From: Ralstonia mannitolilytica
GTDB lineage: Bacteria > Pseudomonadota > Gammaproteobacteria > Burkholderiales > Burkholderiaceae
Length of the DNA stretch: 64,000 nucleotides
Assembly (NCBI RefSeq): GCF_905397375.1
Contig: NZ_CAJPVG010000005.1
Location: forward strand, 124,001-188,000
Reading direction: 5' to 3'
This document shows, in pieces, positions 49,909-59,666 of the stretch; the stretch's first letter is position 1, and the number at the start of each line of letters is the position of its first letter. Made by a program: the position numbers and the translations under genes. Under the pieces are notes generated by a model. That model saw only the letters and a program-made list of their open reading frames with translations. It was not told the origin of the DNA and searched no databases.

Positions 49909-49935
49909 AGGGCCCGAACCGGTCGGTCGGGCCCT
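49909..49935 (-). terminator. Terminator after the Tim44-like gene
   Basis: A 9-base-pair stem (AGGGCCCGA with TCGGGCCCT) is followed on the minus strand by TTTTTGCTG. It cuts the ubiE-Tim44 part of the cluster from ubiJ-ubiB. Confidence 0.85.
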
Positions 49936-49989
49936 ATTTTACGGGCAATGGTGAAACGGCCGTTCGCGCCGCTTCAAGTCGTCACCGCA

Positions 49990-51036
49990 TCACTGCAACT
50001 GCTGGATGCCAGCCAGCACCCAGCCGCCGGCACCTTGCGTGGGCTTGGACAGGTTCCACACCTCGGCGAACGGCTGCGCCGGCGCGTTGGCTTCTTCGCG
50101 GATCATGCCCGAGAACCGCACGCTGGCCAGGTACTCGCTCGCCTGCGTCTCGATGCCAAGCAACTCCGCCTCGACCGAAATCACGTCGGTCTTGTTCGGC
50201 GCGGCACCACGATCGGCCAGATCCATCTTGATCTCGGCAAACATCTCCGGCGTCGTGAACTCGCGGATGTCGTTCAGGTTGCCGGCATCCCATGCGGCCT
50301 GCAGGCGGATGAAGTAGACCTTGGCGTTGCGCAGGAACGCCTGCGTGTCGAAATCAGCGGGCACGCCCCACGGCTGCTGCGGTGCGGCAGCGGCAGCGGC
50401 AGGCTGCGCGTTGAGCGCCGGCTCGGCGGGGCCGCCCAGGTTCCAGGATTGGGCAGCCGTCGGTGCGCCTGCACCCAGGCCCGACGTGTTGCCGGTGTTC
50501 AGCGACGAAGCCACCGGCGTGGAAGCCTGCGGGGCCGGAGCGGAAGATTGCGGCACGTACGGCTCGCGGTCGCCGCCCAGCGACGGGCCACCCGTGGCGT
50601 AGGCCGGACCTTGCGGACGGCTGCCGCGCACCTTGCGGATGATCCACATCACCACGAAGGCGATCAGGGCAATCAGGATCAGGTTCGACAGGAATGAGGC
50701 GAGGCCAGCGCCCAGACCGAACTTCGACAGCAGATAACCGAGGCCCAGGCCGGCAGCGAGGCCGCCCAGCATACCGCCCCAGTTACGCCCCGGCTTGGCC
50801 GCAGGCGCTGCCGGAGCCGGTGCCGCCGGCGACGGCTGCGCCGCCGGTGCCGCCTGCTGCGTGGGCGACGGCGTGGTAGCCGGCGGTGTCTGCTGGCGCT
50901 GTGTCACGGTGGACGACTGCTTGCCGACGCTGCGGCTGCCGCCCATGCGCTTGGCGTTGGCGTCCAGCGCCGTGCCAAATGCGAGCGTCGCAACCAGCGC
51001 GCCCGCCATCAATTTTCCACCCCAGTGCAAACTCAT
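49990..51036 (-). CDS. Tim44-like domain membrane protein
   Basis: Exported protein of 348 residues from MSLHWGGKLMAGALVATLAFG, which looks like a signal peptide ending ...DANA. A low-complexity Ala/Pro/Gln stretch (about 45-90) leads to a Gly-rich hydrophobic segment (WGGMLGGLAAGLGLGYLLSK) and a membrane helix (about 125-150). The C-terminal Tim44/MRPL45-like domain (about 215-348) includes FLRNAKVYFIRLQAAWDAGN and FAEVWNLSKPT. Its role in bacteria is not settled. It lies 127 bases downstream of ubiE. Confidence 0.85.
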   Translation of the reverse strand: MSLHWGGKLMAGALVATLAFGTALDANAKRMGGSRSVGKQSSTVTQRQQTPPATTPSPTQQAAPAAQPSPAAPAPAAPAAKPGRNWGGMLGGLAAGLGLGYLLSKFGLGAGLASFLSNLILIALIAFVVMWIIRKVRGSRPQGPAYATGGPSLGGDREPYVPQSSAPAPQASTPVASSLNTGNTSGLGAGAPTAAQSWNLGGPAEPALNAQPAAAAAAPQQPWGVPADFDTQAFLRNAKVYFIRLQAAWDAGNLNDIREFTTPEMFAEIKMDLADRGAAPNKTDVISVEAELLGIETQASEYLASVRFSGMIREEANAPAQPFAEVWNLSKPTQGAGGWVLAGIQQLQ

Positions 51037-51163
51037 CGCTGTCTTCTCTCCAATAGGCAGTGACGCCATTAGATGAAGACGTCCATGCCGAATTCAATGT
51101 GAAGGATCGTGGCATATCGCCGCAGCGCGCTGCATCGCCCGTCCGGTGGACAACGAAAGCGGC

Positions 51164-51895
51164 TTAGAGCCGACGGCCAACGTGCAGTGCCACGACCCCC
51201 GCCGTCAGATTGAAGTATTCGACCGAGTCCAATCCGGCCTGTTCCATCATCTGCTTGAGCGTTTCCTGGTCCGGGTGCATGCGGATGGACTCCGCCAGAT
51301 ACCGATAGCTCTCGGCGTCGCCCGCCACCTTGCTGCCCAGCCACGGCAGGACCTTGAACGAATACACGTCGTAGGCCTTTTCCAGCGGCTGCCACACCTT
51401 CGAGAACTCGAGCACCATGACCTTGCCACCGGGCTTGACCACGCGGCGCATCTCTGCGAGCGCCCGATCCTTATGCGTCATGTTGCGCAAGCCGAATGCC
51501 ACTGTCACTACGTCGAAGTAAGCATCTGGAAAGGGAATGTGCTCCGCGTCGCACAGCGCGGTCGGAGTCAGGACGCCGGCATCGAGCAGGCGGTCGCGGC
51601 CGACGCGCAGCATGGACTCGTTGATGTCGGTCAGCCACACCTCACCGGTGGGGCCTGCCTGGCGCGCGAACGCCTTGGCCAGGTCGCCCGTGCCGCCGGC
51701 GATGTCCAGCACCTTGTAGCCGGGGCGTACCGCTGCCTGGGCGATGGTGAACATCTTCCACACGCGGTGCAGGCCGCCGGACATCAGGTCGTTCATCACG
51801 TCGTACTTGCTCGCGACGGAATGGAACACGCCGGCGACCTTGCTGGCCTTCTCGCGCTCGTCGACCTGCTGAAATCCGAAGTGGGTTTGGCTCAT
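51164..51895 (-). CDS. ubiE: Demethylmenaquinone / 2-methoxy-6-polyprenyl-benzoquinol methyltransferase UbiE
   Basis: C-methyltransferase of ubiquinone synthesis. It has 243 residues starting MSQTHFGFQQVDEREKASKV. Features include VFHSVASKYDVMNDLMSGG, the SAM motif VLDIAGGTGDLAKAFA, AFGLRNMTHKDRAL and the C-terminal GVVALHVGRRL. It lies 54 bases after the DUF971 gene, in a set of ubiquinone-linked genes on the same strand. Confidence 0.97.
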   Translation of the reverse strand: MSQTHFGFQQVDEREKASKVAGVFHSVASKYDVMNDLMSGGLHRVWKMFTIAQAAVRPGYKVLDIAGGTGDLAKAFARQAGPTGEVWLTDINESMLRVGRDRLLDAGVLTPTALCDAEHIPFPDAYFDVVTVAFGLRNMTHKDRALAEMRRVVKPGGKVMVLEFSKVWQPLEKAYDVYSFKVLPWLGSKVAGDAESYRYLAESIRMHPDQETLKQMMEQAGLDSVEYFNLTAGVVALHVGRRL

Positions 51896-51949
51896 GACGG
51901 AAAAAGAGATGCAGATGCAGCGCGCAGGCGCTGCGAAGTGAATCGGAAA

Positions 51950-52366
51950 TCAGTGGCTGTGCCCGCAGGCGTGCCCGGCGTTCGGTGCCATCGGCGCGTC
52001 ACGGTCCAGGCCGGCTGCAGCGAGGCGATCGAGATACGCCTGCCACAGCGCGTCTTGCTCTACGCCCAGGCGATACAGGTACGCCCAGTCGTAGATGCCG
52101 GAATCGTGGCCGTCGGAGAACAGCGGCCGTATCGCATAGTTGCCGACCGGCTCCACCCCCACGATGCCGACATCGCGCTTGCCGGTCTGCAGCACTTCCT
52201 GGCCGGGCCCGTGCCCCTGCACTTCGGCAGACGGCGACAGCACGCGCAGATACTCGAAGGGCAGCCTGAAGTGCTTGCCGTCGGCAAAGGCGATCTCGAG
52301 CACGCGCGATTGCGTATGCACCGTGATGCCGGTCGGGTGCGGGGTGTCGGCGGACAGTCCGGCCAT
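51950..52366 (-). CDS. DUF971 domain protein
   Basis: Conserved protein of 138 residues with the DUF971 fold, which also forms the N-terminal domain of gamma-butyrobetaine hydroxylase. Seen are SRVLEIAFADGKHFRLPFEYLRV, VGNYAIRPLFSDGHDSGIYDW and a His/Cys tail (HACGHSH). It stands just upstream of ubiE, as in many beta-proteobacteria, which hints at a link to quinone or Fe-S metabolism; no reaction is known. Confidence 0.82.
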   Translation of the reverse strand: MAGLSADTPHPTGITVHTQSRVLEIAFADGKHFRLPFEYLRVLSPSAEVQGHGPGQEVLQTGKRDVGIVGVEPVGNYAIRPLFSDGHDSGIYDWAYLYRLGVEQDALWQAYLDRLAAAGLDRDAPMAPNAGHACGHSH

Positions 52367-52400
52367 GAAAACGTCTCGTTGATTGCGTAAGAACGATGTA

Positions 52401-54245
52401 CTAGGAAGCCGCGAGCGCCACGTGCGCAGGCTCCTCCACGACCCGATAGCTTACCGCAGTCAACAGGTCGCCCTCGGGGATGTAGCGCAGACGGCGATGG
52501 TGGAACCGAGCCACGGTGCTGCGGTGCGCCACGCTGACGATCGTCACATCGGGCATCGATTCGAGGAGGAGGCTGTACATGAACGCCTCGGTGTCTTCGT
52601 CGAGTGCGCTGGTGGCCTCGTCCAGGAACAGGTAGTCGGGACGCTGCAGCAGCGCGCGCGCAAAGGCCAGGCGCTGCTGTTCGCCCGGCGACAGGCGCAG
52701 GCTCCAGTTGCTGACCTCGTCTAGCAGGCCGACCAGCCCTGGCAGACGGCACGCGGTGAGCACCTGCTCCAGGCGCTCGGCGGTGTACTGCGTGGCGAGA
52801 TCGGGATACGACAGCGCATCGGCCAGCGTGCCCGAGGGCAGGTAGCTGCGCTGCGGCAAGAACAGCACGCGCGCGCCCTCAGGAACCTCGATGCGACCGG
52901 TGCCGTACGGCCAGATGCCGGCCACGGCGCGCACGAGCGTGCTTTTGCCGCAGCCGGAGGGGCCGTTGACGAGCACGCGTTCGCTGCGCCCGATCGTCAT
53001 GTCAAACGGCTCGACGAGCAGGTCTTCGGGTGCGCGGTTCGGCAGGTTCAGCGCGAGGCCGTGGGCCTCGATGGCGGGCACGGCAGCGGTTTCGACCTCG
53101 ACATCGCGCACCCCGGCTCGGCGTTCCTCTTCCCGCTCGGCGGCGCGGATGGCGCGCTGGAATTCGATCAGACGGTTCGTGGAGGCTTTCCATGTCACCA
53201 GCGTGCGGTAGTTGGTGACGAACCACGACATCGCATCCTGCACCTGCCCGAACGCGGTGGCGACCTGCATCATGCCGCCCAGCGTGAGCGTGCCGCCAAA
53301 GTAGCGCGGCGCCGAAACCAGAAACGGAAAGATGATGGCGAACTGCGCATAGCCGGAGCTCGCAAACGTGAGACGCCGCGTGTAGTCCATCAACTGGTTC
53401 CAGTTGGCACGGATACGCTCGAAACGGCCACGGAGAATGGCTTTTTCGGTCGGCTCGCCGCGGTAGAGCGCGATGCTCTCGCTGTTCTCGCGCACGCGCA
53501 CGAGCAGGAAGCGGAAGTACGCCTCGTAACGCTCCTGCTGGAACGACAGCCCGATCAGTGGCCGCCCCACGAAGTGGATGATGACCGAGCCCACGATCGA
53601 GTACAGCAGCGCAAACCAGACCATGTAGCCCGGAATCACGAAATCGTGCCCCCCCAGACTGAACGCCAGCGGCCCCGACACCGCCCACAGGATGCCGAAG
53701 AACGACACCAGCGTGACGGCGGAATTCAGGAAGCCGAGCGCCAGCGTGAGCGTCGCATCGGTGAAGGTGCGCAGGTCATCGGCAATCCGCTGGTCGGGGT
53801 TGTCCGCGCTGTGCGTTTGCTCCAGGCGGTAGAACGCCTGCTTGCCGAGCCAGTCATCGAGGAAGCTGCCGGTGATCCACGTCCGCCAGCGCATCTGCAG
53901 CATCATCGAGTAGTACAGCCGCATGATGGAGCCGATGATCAGCAACGCGGCGATCCACGAAAAACGCCCCAGCTGTATCCAGAACTCGCCGTAGTTCTTC
54001 TGCTCCAGGGCGTTGTAGAAGAGCCGGTTCCAGTCCGTGAACAGGACGTTCATGTAGACGAGGAACAGGTTCAGGCCGATCACCAGCGCAAGCAGCCCCC
54101 AGGCCTTGTGGCGGTCTTCCGAAAACCAGTACGGGCGGATGAGCTTCCACGTCTCGGACAGGTTCAGCCGGCCGTGGTGGACATTCAGCTCGGCGATGGA
54201 ATCCTTGCGGGAATCGGCGGTGGCGGCGGTGCGCGGTGTCGTCAT
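52401..54245 (-). CDS. YddA/ABCD-like ABC transporter (fused permease and ATPase)
   Basis: Inner-membrane ABC protein of 614 residues from MTTPRTAATADSRKD. The N-terminal part (about 30-330) has the ABC_membrane_2/SbmA-BacA-like permease with TDWNRLFYNALEQKNY and NPDQRIADDLRTF. The ATPase has Walker A GPSGCGKST, signature LSPGEQQRLAFAR and Walker B YLFLDEATSALD. Relatives include E. coli YddA and peroxisomal ABCD fatty-acyl transporters. Substrate unknown. The signature's Pro in place of Gly is common in this branch. Confidence 0.88.
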   Translation of the reverse strand: MTTPRTAATADSRKDSIAELNVHHGRLNLSETWKLIRPYWFSEDRHKAWGLLALVIGLNLFLVYMNVLFTDWNRLFYNALEQKNYGEFWIQLGRFSWIAALLIIGSIMRLYYSMMLQMRWRTWITGSFLDDWLGKQAFYRLEQTHSADNPDQRIADDLRTFTDATLTLALGFLNSAVTLVSFFGILWAVSGPLAFSLGGHDFVIPGYMVWFALLYSIVGSVIIHFVGRPLIGLSFQQERYEAYFRFLLVRVRENSESIALYRGEPTEKAILRGRFERIRANWNQLMDYTRRLTFASSGYAQFAIIFPFLVSAPRYFGGTLTLGGMMQVATAFGQVQDAMSWFVTNYRTLVTWKASTNRLIEFQRAIRAAEREEERRAGVRDVEVETAAVPAIEAHGLALNLPNRAPEDLLVEPFDMTIGRSERVLVNGPSGCGKSTLVRAVAGIWPYGTGRIEVPEGARVLFLPQRSYLPSGTLADALSYPDLATQYTAERLEQVLTACRLPGLVGLLDEVSNWSLRLSPGEQQRLAFARALLQRPDYLFLDEATSALDEDTEAFMYSLLLESMPDVTIVSVAHRSTVARFHHRRLRYIPEGDLLTAVSYRVVEEPAHVALAAS

Positions 54246-54342
54246 GGCGAGGGCTGTGACACGACAGAAAAGGAATCTGACGATCTGCGCGGCCGGCGGG
54301 TTCCGCGCAGGACGATGGCGACGCGTAGCCGACGCCGGACGC

Positions 54343-54795
54343 TCAAACGTCGGCGAGCGCCGATTGCAGGGCGTACGACAGCGCTGGCAGCCTGGCGGTG
54401 ATGTCTGCCAGGCGCGCGGCATCCGGCTCGCGCTGCGCCGGCCCCCACACGGCTTCTGGAAAGTGCGTGTCCCACCGGTAGCGTGGGATGACGTGCCAGT
54501 GGAGGTGCGGCACGAAGTTGCCGAAGCTGGCAAGGTTGATCTTGTCCGGCACCAGCTCGGCGCGCAGCACGCGCTCCACGCGCGCCACGACTTCCATCAG
54601 CCAGTGGCGATCGGCGTCGGGCAGGTCGGTCTGCTCGGCGACGTGGTCGTTCCAGATGACGCGGCAAAAGCCCGGAAAGCGCGCATGCTCGACCAGCACC
54701 ACGCGCGCCCGGGCATTGCGCCAGACGGGCTCGCCGCCATCGGTCTCGCACAATGCGCAGCCGGGCGCCCCTTCGCCGGTCGTCGCAGCCGTCAC
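54343..54795 (-). CDS. HIT family protein
   Basis: Small nucleotide hydrolase/transferase of the histidine triad superfamily, 150 residues. The triad motif is HLHWHVIPR, with NLASFGNFVPHLH before it. It lacks one His of the classic HxHxHxx in the last position (Pro-Arg follows), as is usual for the HIT-like group in Burkholderiales. It begins with GTG overlapping the stop of the FAD/Fe-S gene (GTGA). A CALCETDGG segment near the N-terminus may bind metal. Confidence 0.85.
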   Translation of the reverse strand: MTAATTGEGAPGCALCETDGGEPVWRNARARVVLVEHARFPGFCRVIWNDHVAEQTDLPDADRHWLMEVVARVERVLRAELVPDKINLASFGNFVPHLHWHVIPRYRWDTHFPEAVWGPAQREPDAARLADITARLPALSYALQSALADV

Positions 54796-57700
54796 ACCAG
54801 AACCCGCTCGATGCCGCCGGCGTTGGCCTGCGCGACGTAGTCCTGCAGCCAGGTTTCACCGAGCACGTGACGCGCCATCTCGACCACGATGTAGTCGGCC
54901 TGCACCGAAACATCTTCGGTGTAGCGCGACAGGCCCTGCAGACATGCCGGGCAGCTCGTGAGGATCTTCACGTCGCCGTTGAACGCCTCGCCGCCCTGGC
55001 CTGCGGTCTGGCCGAGACTGCGAAGCTTGTCGGCGCCCTTCTGCATCTCTTCTTCCTTGCGGAAGCGGACCTGCGTGGAAATGTCGGGGCGCGAGATCGC
55101 CAGCGTGCCCGACTCGCCGCAGCAGCGGTCGTTCTTCTCGATCGCCCGGGTCTGGCCATCGGCGCCGATGTTGCCGCCCATCAGCTGGTTGACCAGCTTG
55201 GTGGGGTCCATCGTCTTGATCGGGGTGTGGCAGGGGTCGTGGTACATGTACCGCGTGCCTTGCACACCGTCGATCTTCACGCCCTTCTCCAGCAGATATT
55301 CGTGAATGTCGATGATCCGGCAGCCCGGGAAGATCTTGTCGAATTCATACCCCGCGAGCTGGTCGTAGCAGGTGCCGCAGCTCACCACCACCGTCTTGAT
55401 GTCGAGGTAGTTGAGCGTGTTGGCCACGCGGTGGAACAGCACGCGGTTGTCGGTGACGATCTTCTCGGCCTTGTCGAACTGGCCAGTGCCGCGCTGCGGA
55501 TAACCGCAGCACAGGTAGCCCGGCGGCAGCACGGTCTGCACGCCGGCATGCCACAGCATCGCCTGCGTGGCCAGGCCCACCTGCGAGAACAGGCGCTCCG
55601 AGCCGCAACCCGGGAAGTAGAAGACCGCCTCGCTATCCGGCGTGGTGACCTTGGGGTTGCGGATGATCGGGACGATCTCGTTGTCCTCGATGTCCAGCAA
55701 CGCGCGCGCGGTCTTCTTGGGCAGGTTGCCCGGCATCTTCTTGTTGATGAAGTGGATCACCTGCTCGCGCACCGGCGGCCTGCCCACCGTGGCGGGCGGA
55801 TGCGCGGTCTGCTTCCTGGCGAACTTCTTCAGGATGTCATTGCCCAGACGCTGCGCCTTGTAGCCCCAGTCGAACATCACCTTGCGGGTGAGGTTGATCG
55901 TCTCGGGATTGGTCGCGTTCAGGTAGAACATCGCTGCTGCGGTGCCGGGGTTGAATTTCTTCTGCCCCATCTTGCGCAGCAGGTTGCGCATGTTCATCGA
56001 CACATCGCCGAAGTCGATCTTGACTGGGCACGGCGTCACGCACTTGTGGCACACGGTACAGTGGTCGCCCACGTCGGCAAACTCTTCCCAGTGCTTGATC
56101 GACACGCCGCGGCGCGTCTGCTCTTCGTACAGGAAGGCCTCGATGAGCAGCGACGTGGCGAGGATCTTGTTGCGCGGGCTGTACAGCAGATTGGCGCGCG
56201 GCACATGCGTGGCGCACACCGGCTTGCACTTGCCGCAGCGTAGGCAGTCCTTGATCGATTCCGAGATGGCGCCGATGTCGCTCTGCTGCATGATGATCGA
56301 CTCGTGCCCCATCAGGCCGAACGACGGCGTATAGGCGTTGCGCAAGTCGGCGGCGATCGCCTGCGGGTCGTTGATGTCGCGCAGCAGCTTGCCCTTGTTG
56401 AAGCGGCCGTTCGGATCGACGCGGCGCTTGTAGGCGGCGAAGTCCGCGATCTCGTCGTCGGTCAGGAACTCCAGCTTGGTGATGCCGATGCCGTGCTCGC
56501 CCGAAATCACACCGTCCAGCGAACGCGCCAGCGTCATGATGCGGGCCACCGCCTTGTGGGCGTCCTGCAGCATGTCGTAGTCGTCCGAGTTGACGGGGAT
56601 GTTGGTGTGCACGTTGCCGTCGCCGGCGTGCATGTGCAGCGCCACGAACACGCGGCCGCGCAGCACCTGCTTGTGGATCGCCTGCGCCTCGTCGAGGATC
56701 GGCTTGAACTCGCCGCCGTTGAAGATCTTGCGCAGCTCGGCGCGGATCTCGGCCTTCCACGACACGCGGATCGTGCGGTCCTGCAGCAGGTGGAACAGGT
56801 TCGCGTCGGGCTGCGTCTCGAGGCGCTCGTCGATGGTCTGCGCGAGATAGCCGAGCCCGAGGCCAATCAGGCTGGCGCGCACCGTGTTCACCGGCGTGTC
56901 GAGATGGTCGAGCAGGTACTGCCAGCGGGCGCGCGTGGCACGCACCAGTTGCTGGGCCTGCTGGACGCGGTCTTCCAGCAGTTCGGCGCTCGGGATCTCG
57001 TTGGCGTCGTCGGTGCGGCCCAGCGGCAGGTCGCCGCGCGCGAAGAAGTCCTGCAGCGCGTCGGCCAGCTTGAGCTTGTTTTTGATCGACAGCTCGATGT
57101 TGATGCGCTCGATGCCGTCGGTGTACTCGCCCATGCGGTTGAGCGGAATCACCACGTCTTCGTTGATCTTGAAGGCGTTGGTGTGCTTGGCAATCGCGGC
57201 CGTGCGCGAGCGGTCGAGCCAGAACTTCTTGCGCGCCTCGGGGCTCACGGCCACGAAGCCTTCGCCGCTCTTGCCGTTGGCCAGGCGGATCACTTCGGAG
57301 GTGGCGCGCGCCACGGCGTCATCGTCGTCGCCGACGATGTCACCGATCAATACCATCTTCGGGAACGCGTTGCGCTTGCTCTTGGTGGCGTAGCCGACCG
57401 CGCGCAGGTAGCGCTCGTCCAGGTGTTCCAGGCCCGCGAGGATCGCGCCGCCGGGCTTCTTGGTCTCGGCGTCGAGGTAATCCTTGATTTCGACGATGCT
57501 CGGGATCGCGTCACGCGCCTGGCCGAAGAACTCCAGGCACACGGTGCGGATCGACTTCGGCATGCGGTGCAGGATCCAGCGCGCGCTGGTGATGATGCCG
57601 TCGCAGCCTTCCTTCTGCACGCCGGGCAGGCCGGCCAGGAACTTGTCGGTGACGTCCTTGCCAAGGCCTTCCTTGCGGAACTTGCGGCCTTCGATGGTGA

Positions 57701-58829
57701 GCGTCTCGGTGCGCAGCAGCTTGGCGCCGAGGGGCGCATTGCCGTCGAACCACTTCAGCTCGAACGTGACGACCGGCGCATCGTGGATCTTGCCGAGGTT
57801 GTGATTGAGGCGCTGGACTTCGAGCCAGTTGCCGTCCGGGTCAACCATGCGCCACCAGGCGAGGTTGTCCAGCGCGGTGCCCCACAGCACGGCCTTCTTG
57901 CCGCCTGCGTTCATGGCCACGTTGCCGCCGATGCACGAAGCGTCGATCGAGGTCGGGTCCACGGCGAACACGAGGCCGGCCTTTTCCGCCGCATCGGCCA
58001 CGCGGCGCGTGACCACGCCGGCGCCCGAATAGATGGTCGGCACGGGGTGGTCGACGCCCGGCAGGTCGGTCATCTCGACTGCGTCCAGACGCTCGAGCTT
58101 TTCGGTATTGATGACGGCCGAGAACGGCGTGAGCGGCACGGCGCCGCCCGTGTAGCCGGTGCCGCCTCCGCGCGGAATGATGGTCAGCCCGAGCTCGAAG
58201 CAGCCCTTGACGATGCCGGCGATCTCTTCTTCCGTGTCGGGCGTGAGCACCACGAACGGGTATTCCACGCGCCAGTCGGTGGCGTCCGTCACGTGCGACA
58301 CGCGCGACAGGCCGTCGAACTTGATGTTGTCCTTGGCCGTCACGCGGCCGAGCACTTTCTGCGCGCGGCGGCGCAGGTCGTACACCTGGGCGAATTCTTC
58401 CTGGAACGCCTTGACGGCGCGGCGCGCGTGCACGACGAGCTGCTCGACCTTCTTGGCGCGCTCATCGCCTTCGGGGTCGTGATGCGAATCGTGGTCGGCC
58501 ACGCGGCGCTTCTCGATCTCCGCCAGGCGGTGATTGAGTGCGTCGATCAGCATCTGGCGGCGCTTCGGGTTGTCGAGCAGGTCGTCCTGCAGATACGGGT
58601 TGCGACGCACCACCCAGATGTCGCCCAGCACTTCGTACAGCATGCGCGCCGATCGGCCGGTGCGACGCTCGCCGCGCAGCTCGTCGAGTATCTGCCACGC
58701 AGACTCACCCAGCAGACGGATGACGATTTCCCGATCCGAGAACGAGGTGTAGTTGTAGGGAATCTCGCGCAGCCGGGGCGCAGCGTCCTGCGCCGCGAGT
58801 TTGGCGTCGATCAGAAGTGGGGCGTTCAT
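54792..58829 (-). CDS. Large FAD-binding / iron-sulfur oxidoreductase (DUF3683, GlcD-GlcF-like fusion)
   Basis: Single chain of 1345 residues that joins parts usually found in separate subunits of glycolate or D-lactate dehydrogenases. Order: DUF3683 domain (about 1-150), FAD-binding domain with PRGGGTGYTGGAVPL (about 215-228), FAD-oxidase C-terminal domain (to about 800), two 4Fe-4S motifs CLRCGKCKPVCATHVP (about 861) and CTVCHKCVTPCPVKIDF (about 921), then two CCG domains (CCGYPQ near 1106; CCGESG near 1234). It probably oxidises a D-2-hydroxy acid and passes electrons toward quinone; the substrate is unknown. It is followed by a coupled HIT gene. A TACAAT element near 58891-58896 may be its -10. 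Confidence 0.87.
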   Translation of the reverse strand: MNAPLLIDAKLAAQDAAPRLREIPYNYTSFSDREIVIRLLGESAWQILDELRGERRTGRSARMLYEVLGDIWVVRRNPYLQDDLLDNPKRRQMLIDALNHRLAEIEKRRVADHDSHHDPEGDERAKKVEQLVVHARRAVKAFQEEFAQVYDLRRRAQKVLGRVTAKDNIKFDGLSRVSHVTDATDWRVEYPFVVLTPDTEEEIAGIVKGCFELGLTIIPRGGGTGYTGGAVPLTPFSAVINTEKLERLDAVEMTDLPGVDHPVPTIYSGAGVVTRRVADAAEKAGLVFAVDPTSIDASCIGGNVAMNAGGKKAVLWGTALDNLAWWRMVDPDGNWLEVQRLNHNLGKIHDAPVVTFELKWFDGNAPLGAKLLRTETLTIEGRKFRKEGLGKDVTDKFLAGLPGVQKEGCDGIITSARWILHRMPKSIRTVCLEFFGQARDAIPSIVEIKDYLDAETKKPGGAILAGLEHLDERYLRAVGYATKSKRNAFPKMVLIGDIVGDDDDAVARATSEVIRLANGKSGEGFVAVSPEARKKFWLDRSRTAAIAKHTNAFKINEDVVIPLNRMGEYTDGIERINIELSIKNKLKLADALQDFFARGDLPLGRTDDANEIPSAELLEDRVQQAQQLVRATRARWQYLLDHLDTPVNTVRASLIGLGLGYLAQTIDERLETQPDANLFHLLQDRTIRVSWKAEIRAELRKIFNGGEFKPILDEAQAIHKQVLRGRVFVALHMHAGDGNVHTNIPVNSDDYDMLQDAHKAVARIMTLARSLDGVISGEHGIGITKLEFLTDDEIADFAAYKRRVDPNGRFNKGKLLRDINDPQAIAADLRNAYTPSFGLMGHESIIMQQSDIGAISESIKDCLRCGKCKPVCATHVPRANLLYSPRNKILATSLLIEAFLYEEQTRRGVSIKHWEEFADVGDHCTVCHKCVTPCPVKIDFGDVSMNMRNLLRKMGQKKFNPGTAAAMFYLNATNPETINLTRKVMFDWGYKAQRLGNDILKKFARKQTAHPPATVGRPPVREQVIHFINKKMPGNLPKKTARALLDIEDNEIVPIIRNPKVTTPDSEAVFYFPGCGSERLFSQVGLATQAMLWHAGVQTVLPPGYLCCGYPQRGTGQFDKAEKIVTDNRVLFHRVANTLNYLDIKTVVVSCGTCYDQLAGYEFDKIFPGCRIIDIHEYLLEKGVKIDGVQGTRYMYHDPCHTPIKTMDPTKLVNQLMGGNIGADGQTRAIEKNDRCCGESGTLAISRPDISTQVRFRKEEEMQKGADKLRSLGQTAGQGGEAFNGDVKILTSCPACLQGLSRYTEDVSVQADYIVVEMARHVLGETWLQDYVAQANAGGIERVLV

Positions 58830-59027
58830 GGCGAGCCGCGGGGAGGGAGCGCGGCAAAGCAGGTGTCGGCCGCGCGGTCTTTAAAGCGCGATTGTACTGC
58901 AAGGTTCACCGTTGATGCGTTGCAACAACGGTATCCCTGCCGGTCGCATGGGCGCGAAAACCGCCGCGTTTTCAATGGCTTGCGAAAAGTGTGGCCGCAA
59001 CCGAGTGGAGCCTGCACCACGCAAACG

Positions 59028-59609
59028 TCACATCAGGAGGGTCTTGATCCAGCCGAGGATGCCGTGCCAGAAGCCGTCCGGCAGGGTCAGCAGCGCCGTC
59101 GTCATGACGAGGTAGCGCAGGAATTTGCCGATGGCCATGTACATGACGCTGGGCCAGAAACGCAGCCGCAGCCACCCGGCGAGCGTGCAGAGCGGATCGC
59201 CGATGCCCGGCAGCCACGACACCAGCAGCGACACCGGCCCGATGCGGCGCATCCAGCGGAAATACCTCTTGTCGAGCGGGGGCGCGCGGTGGCGCTTGGG
59301 GTGCGGCACGTGGTGGGCGTGCTCGGCGTTGTGCTCGCGACGACGGCGCGCCAGGTGGATGCGCACCAGCGCGAGCTTGGCCGCATAGCCCATCCACCAA
59401 TCGACCGCACCGCCCAGCGTATTGCCCAGCGTCGCAACGATGACGGCCGGCCAGAACATCTCGGGATTGAGCTTGATGTAAGCGAAGACGGCCGGTTCAG
59501 ACCCCAGCGGCAACAGCGTCGCCGAGATGAAGCTGACGACGAAGATGGCGGGCAGCCCGACCTTGGGCAGGGCAAGGGTGGCAAAAAGCGTGTCGATCCA
59601 CTGTTCCAT
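59028..59609 (-). CDS. YqaA family (DedA/VTT-related) membrane protein
   Basis: Inner-membrane protein of 193 residues from MEQWIDTLFATLALPK. About four hydrophobic segments; the VTT-like signature includes GNTLGGAVDWWMGY and a Gly/Pro-containing loop LVSWLPGIGDPLCTLAGWLRL. A basic, His-rich insert (about 90-110) is odd and may be a cytoplasmic loop. DedA-type proteins move lipids or protons; the role of YqaA is not known. The 198-base gap upstream of the FAD gene has no other feature. Confidence 0.82.
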   Translation of the reverse strand: MEQWIDTLFATLALPKVGLPAIFVVSFISATLLPLGSEPAVFAYIKLNPEMFWPAVIVATLGNTLGGAVDWWMGYAAKLALVRIHLARRRREHNAEHAHHVPHPKRHRAPPLDKRYFRWMRRIGPVSLLVSWLPGIGDPLCTLAGWLRLRFWPSVMYMAIGKFLRYLVMTTALLTLPDGFWHGILGWIKTLLM

Positions 59610-59666
59610 GCGGTCGATTGTAGTGGGCGTGCAGCGCACACGCCGCCCCGGAGTCGCCCTGACCCG

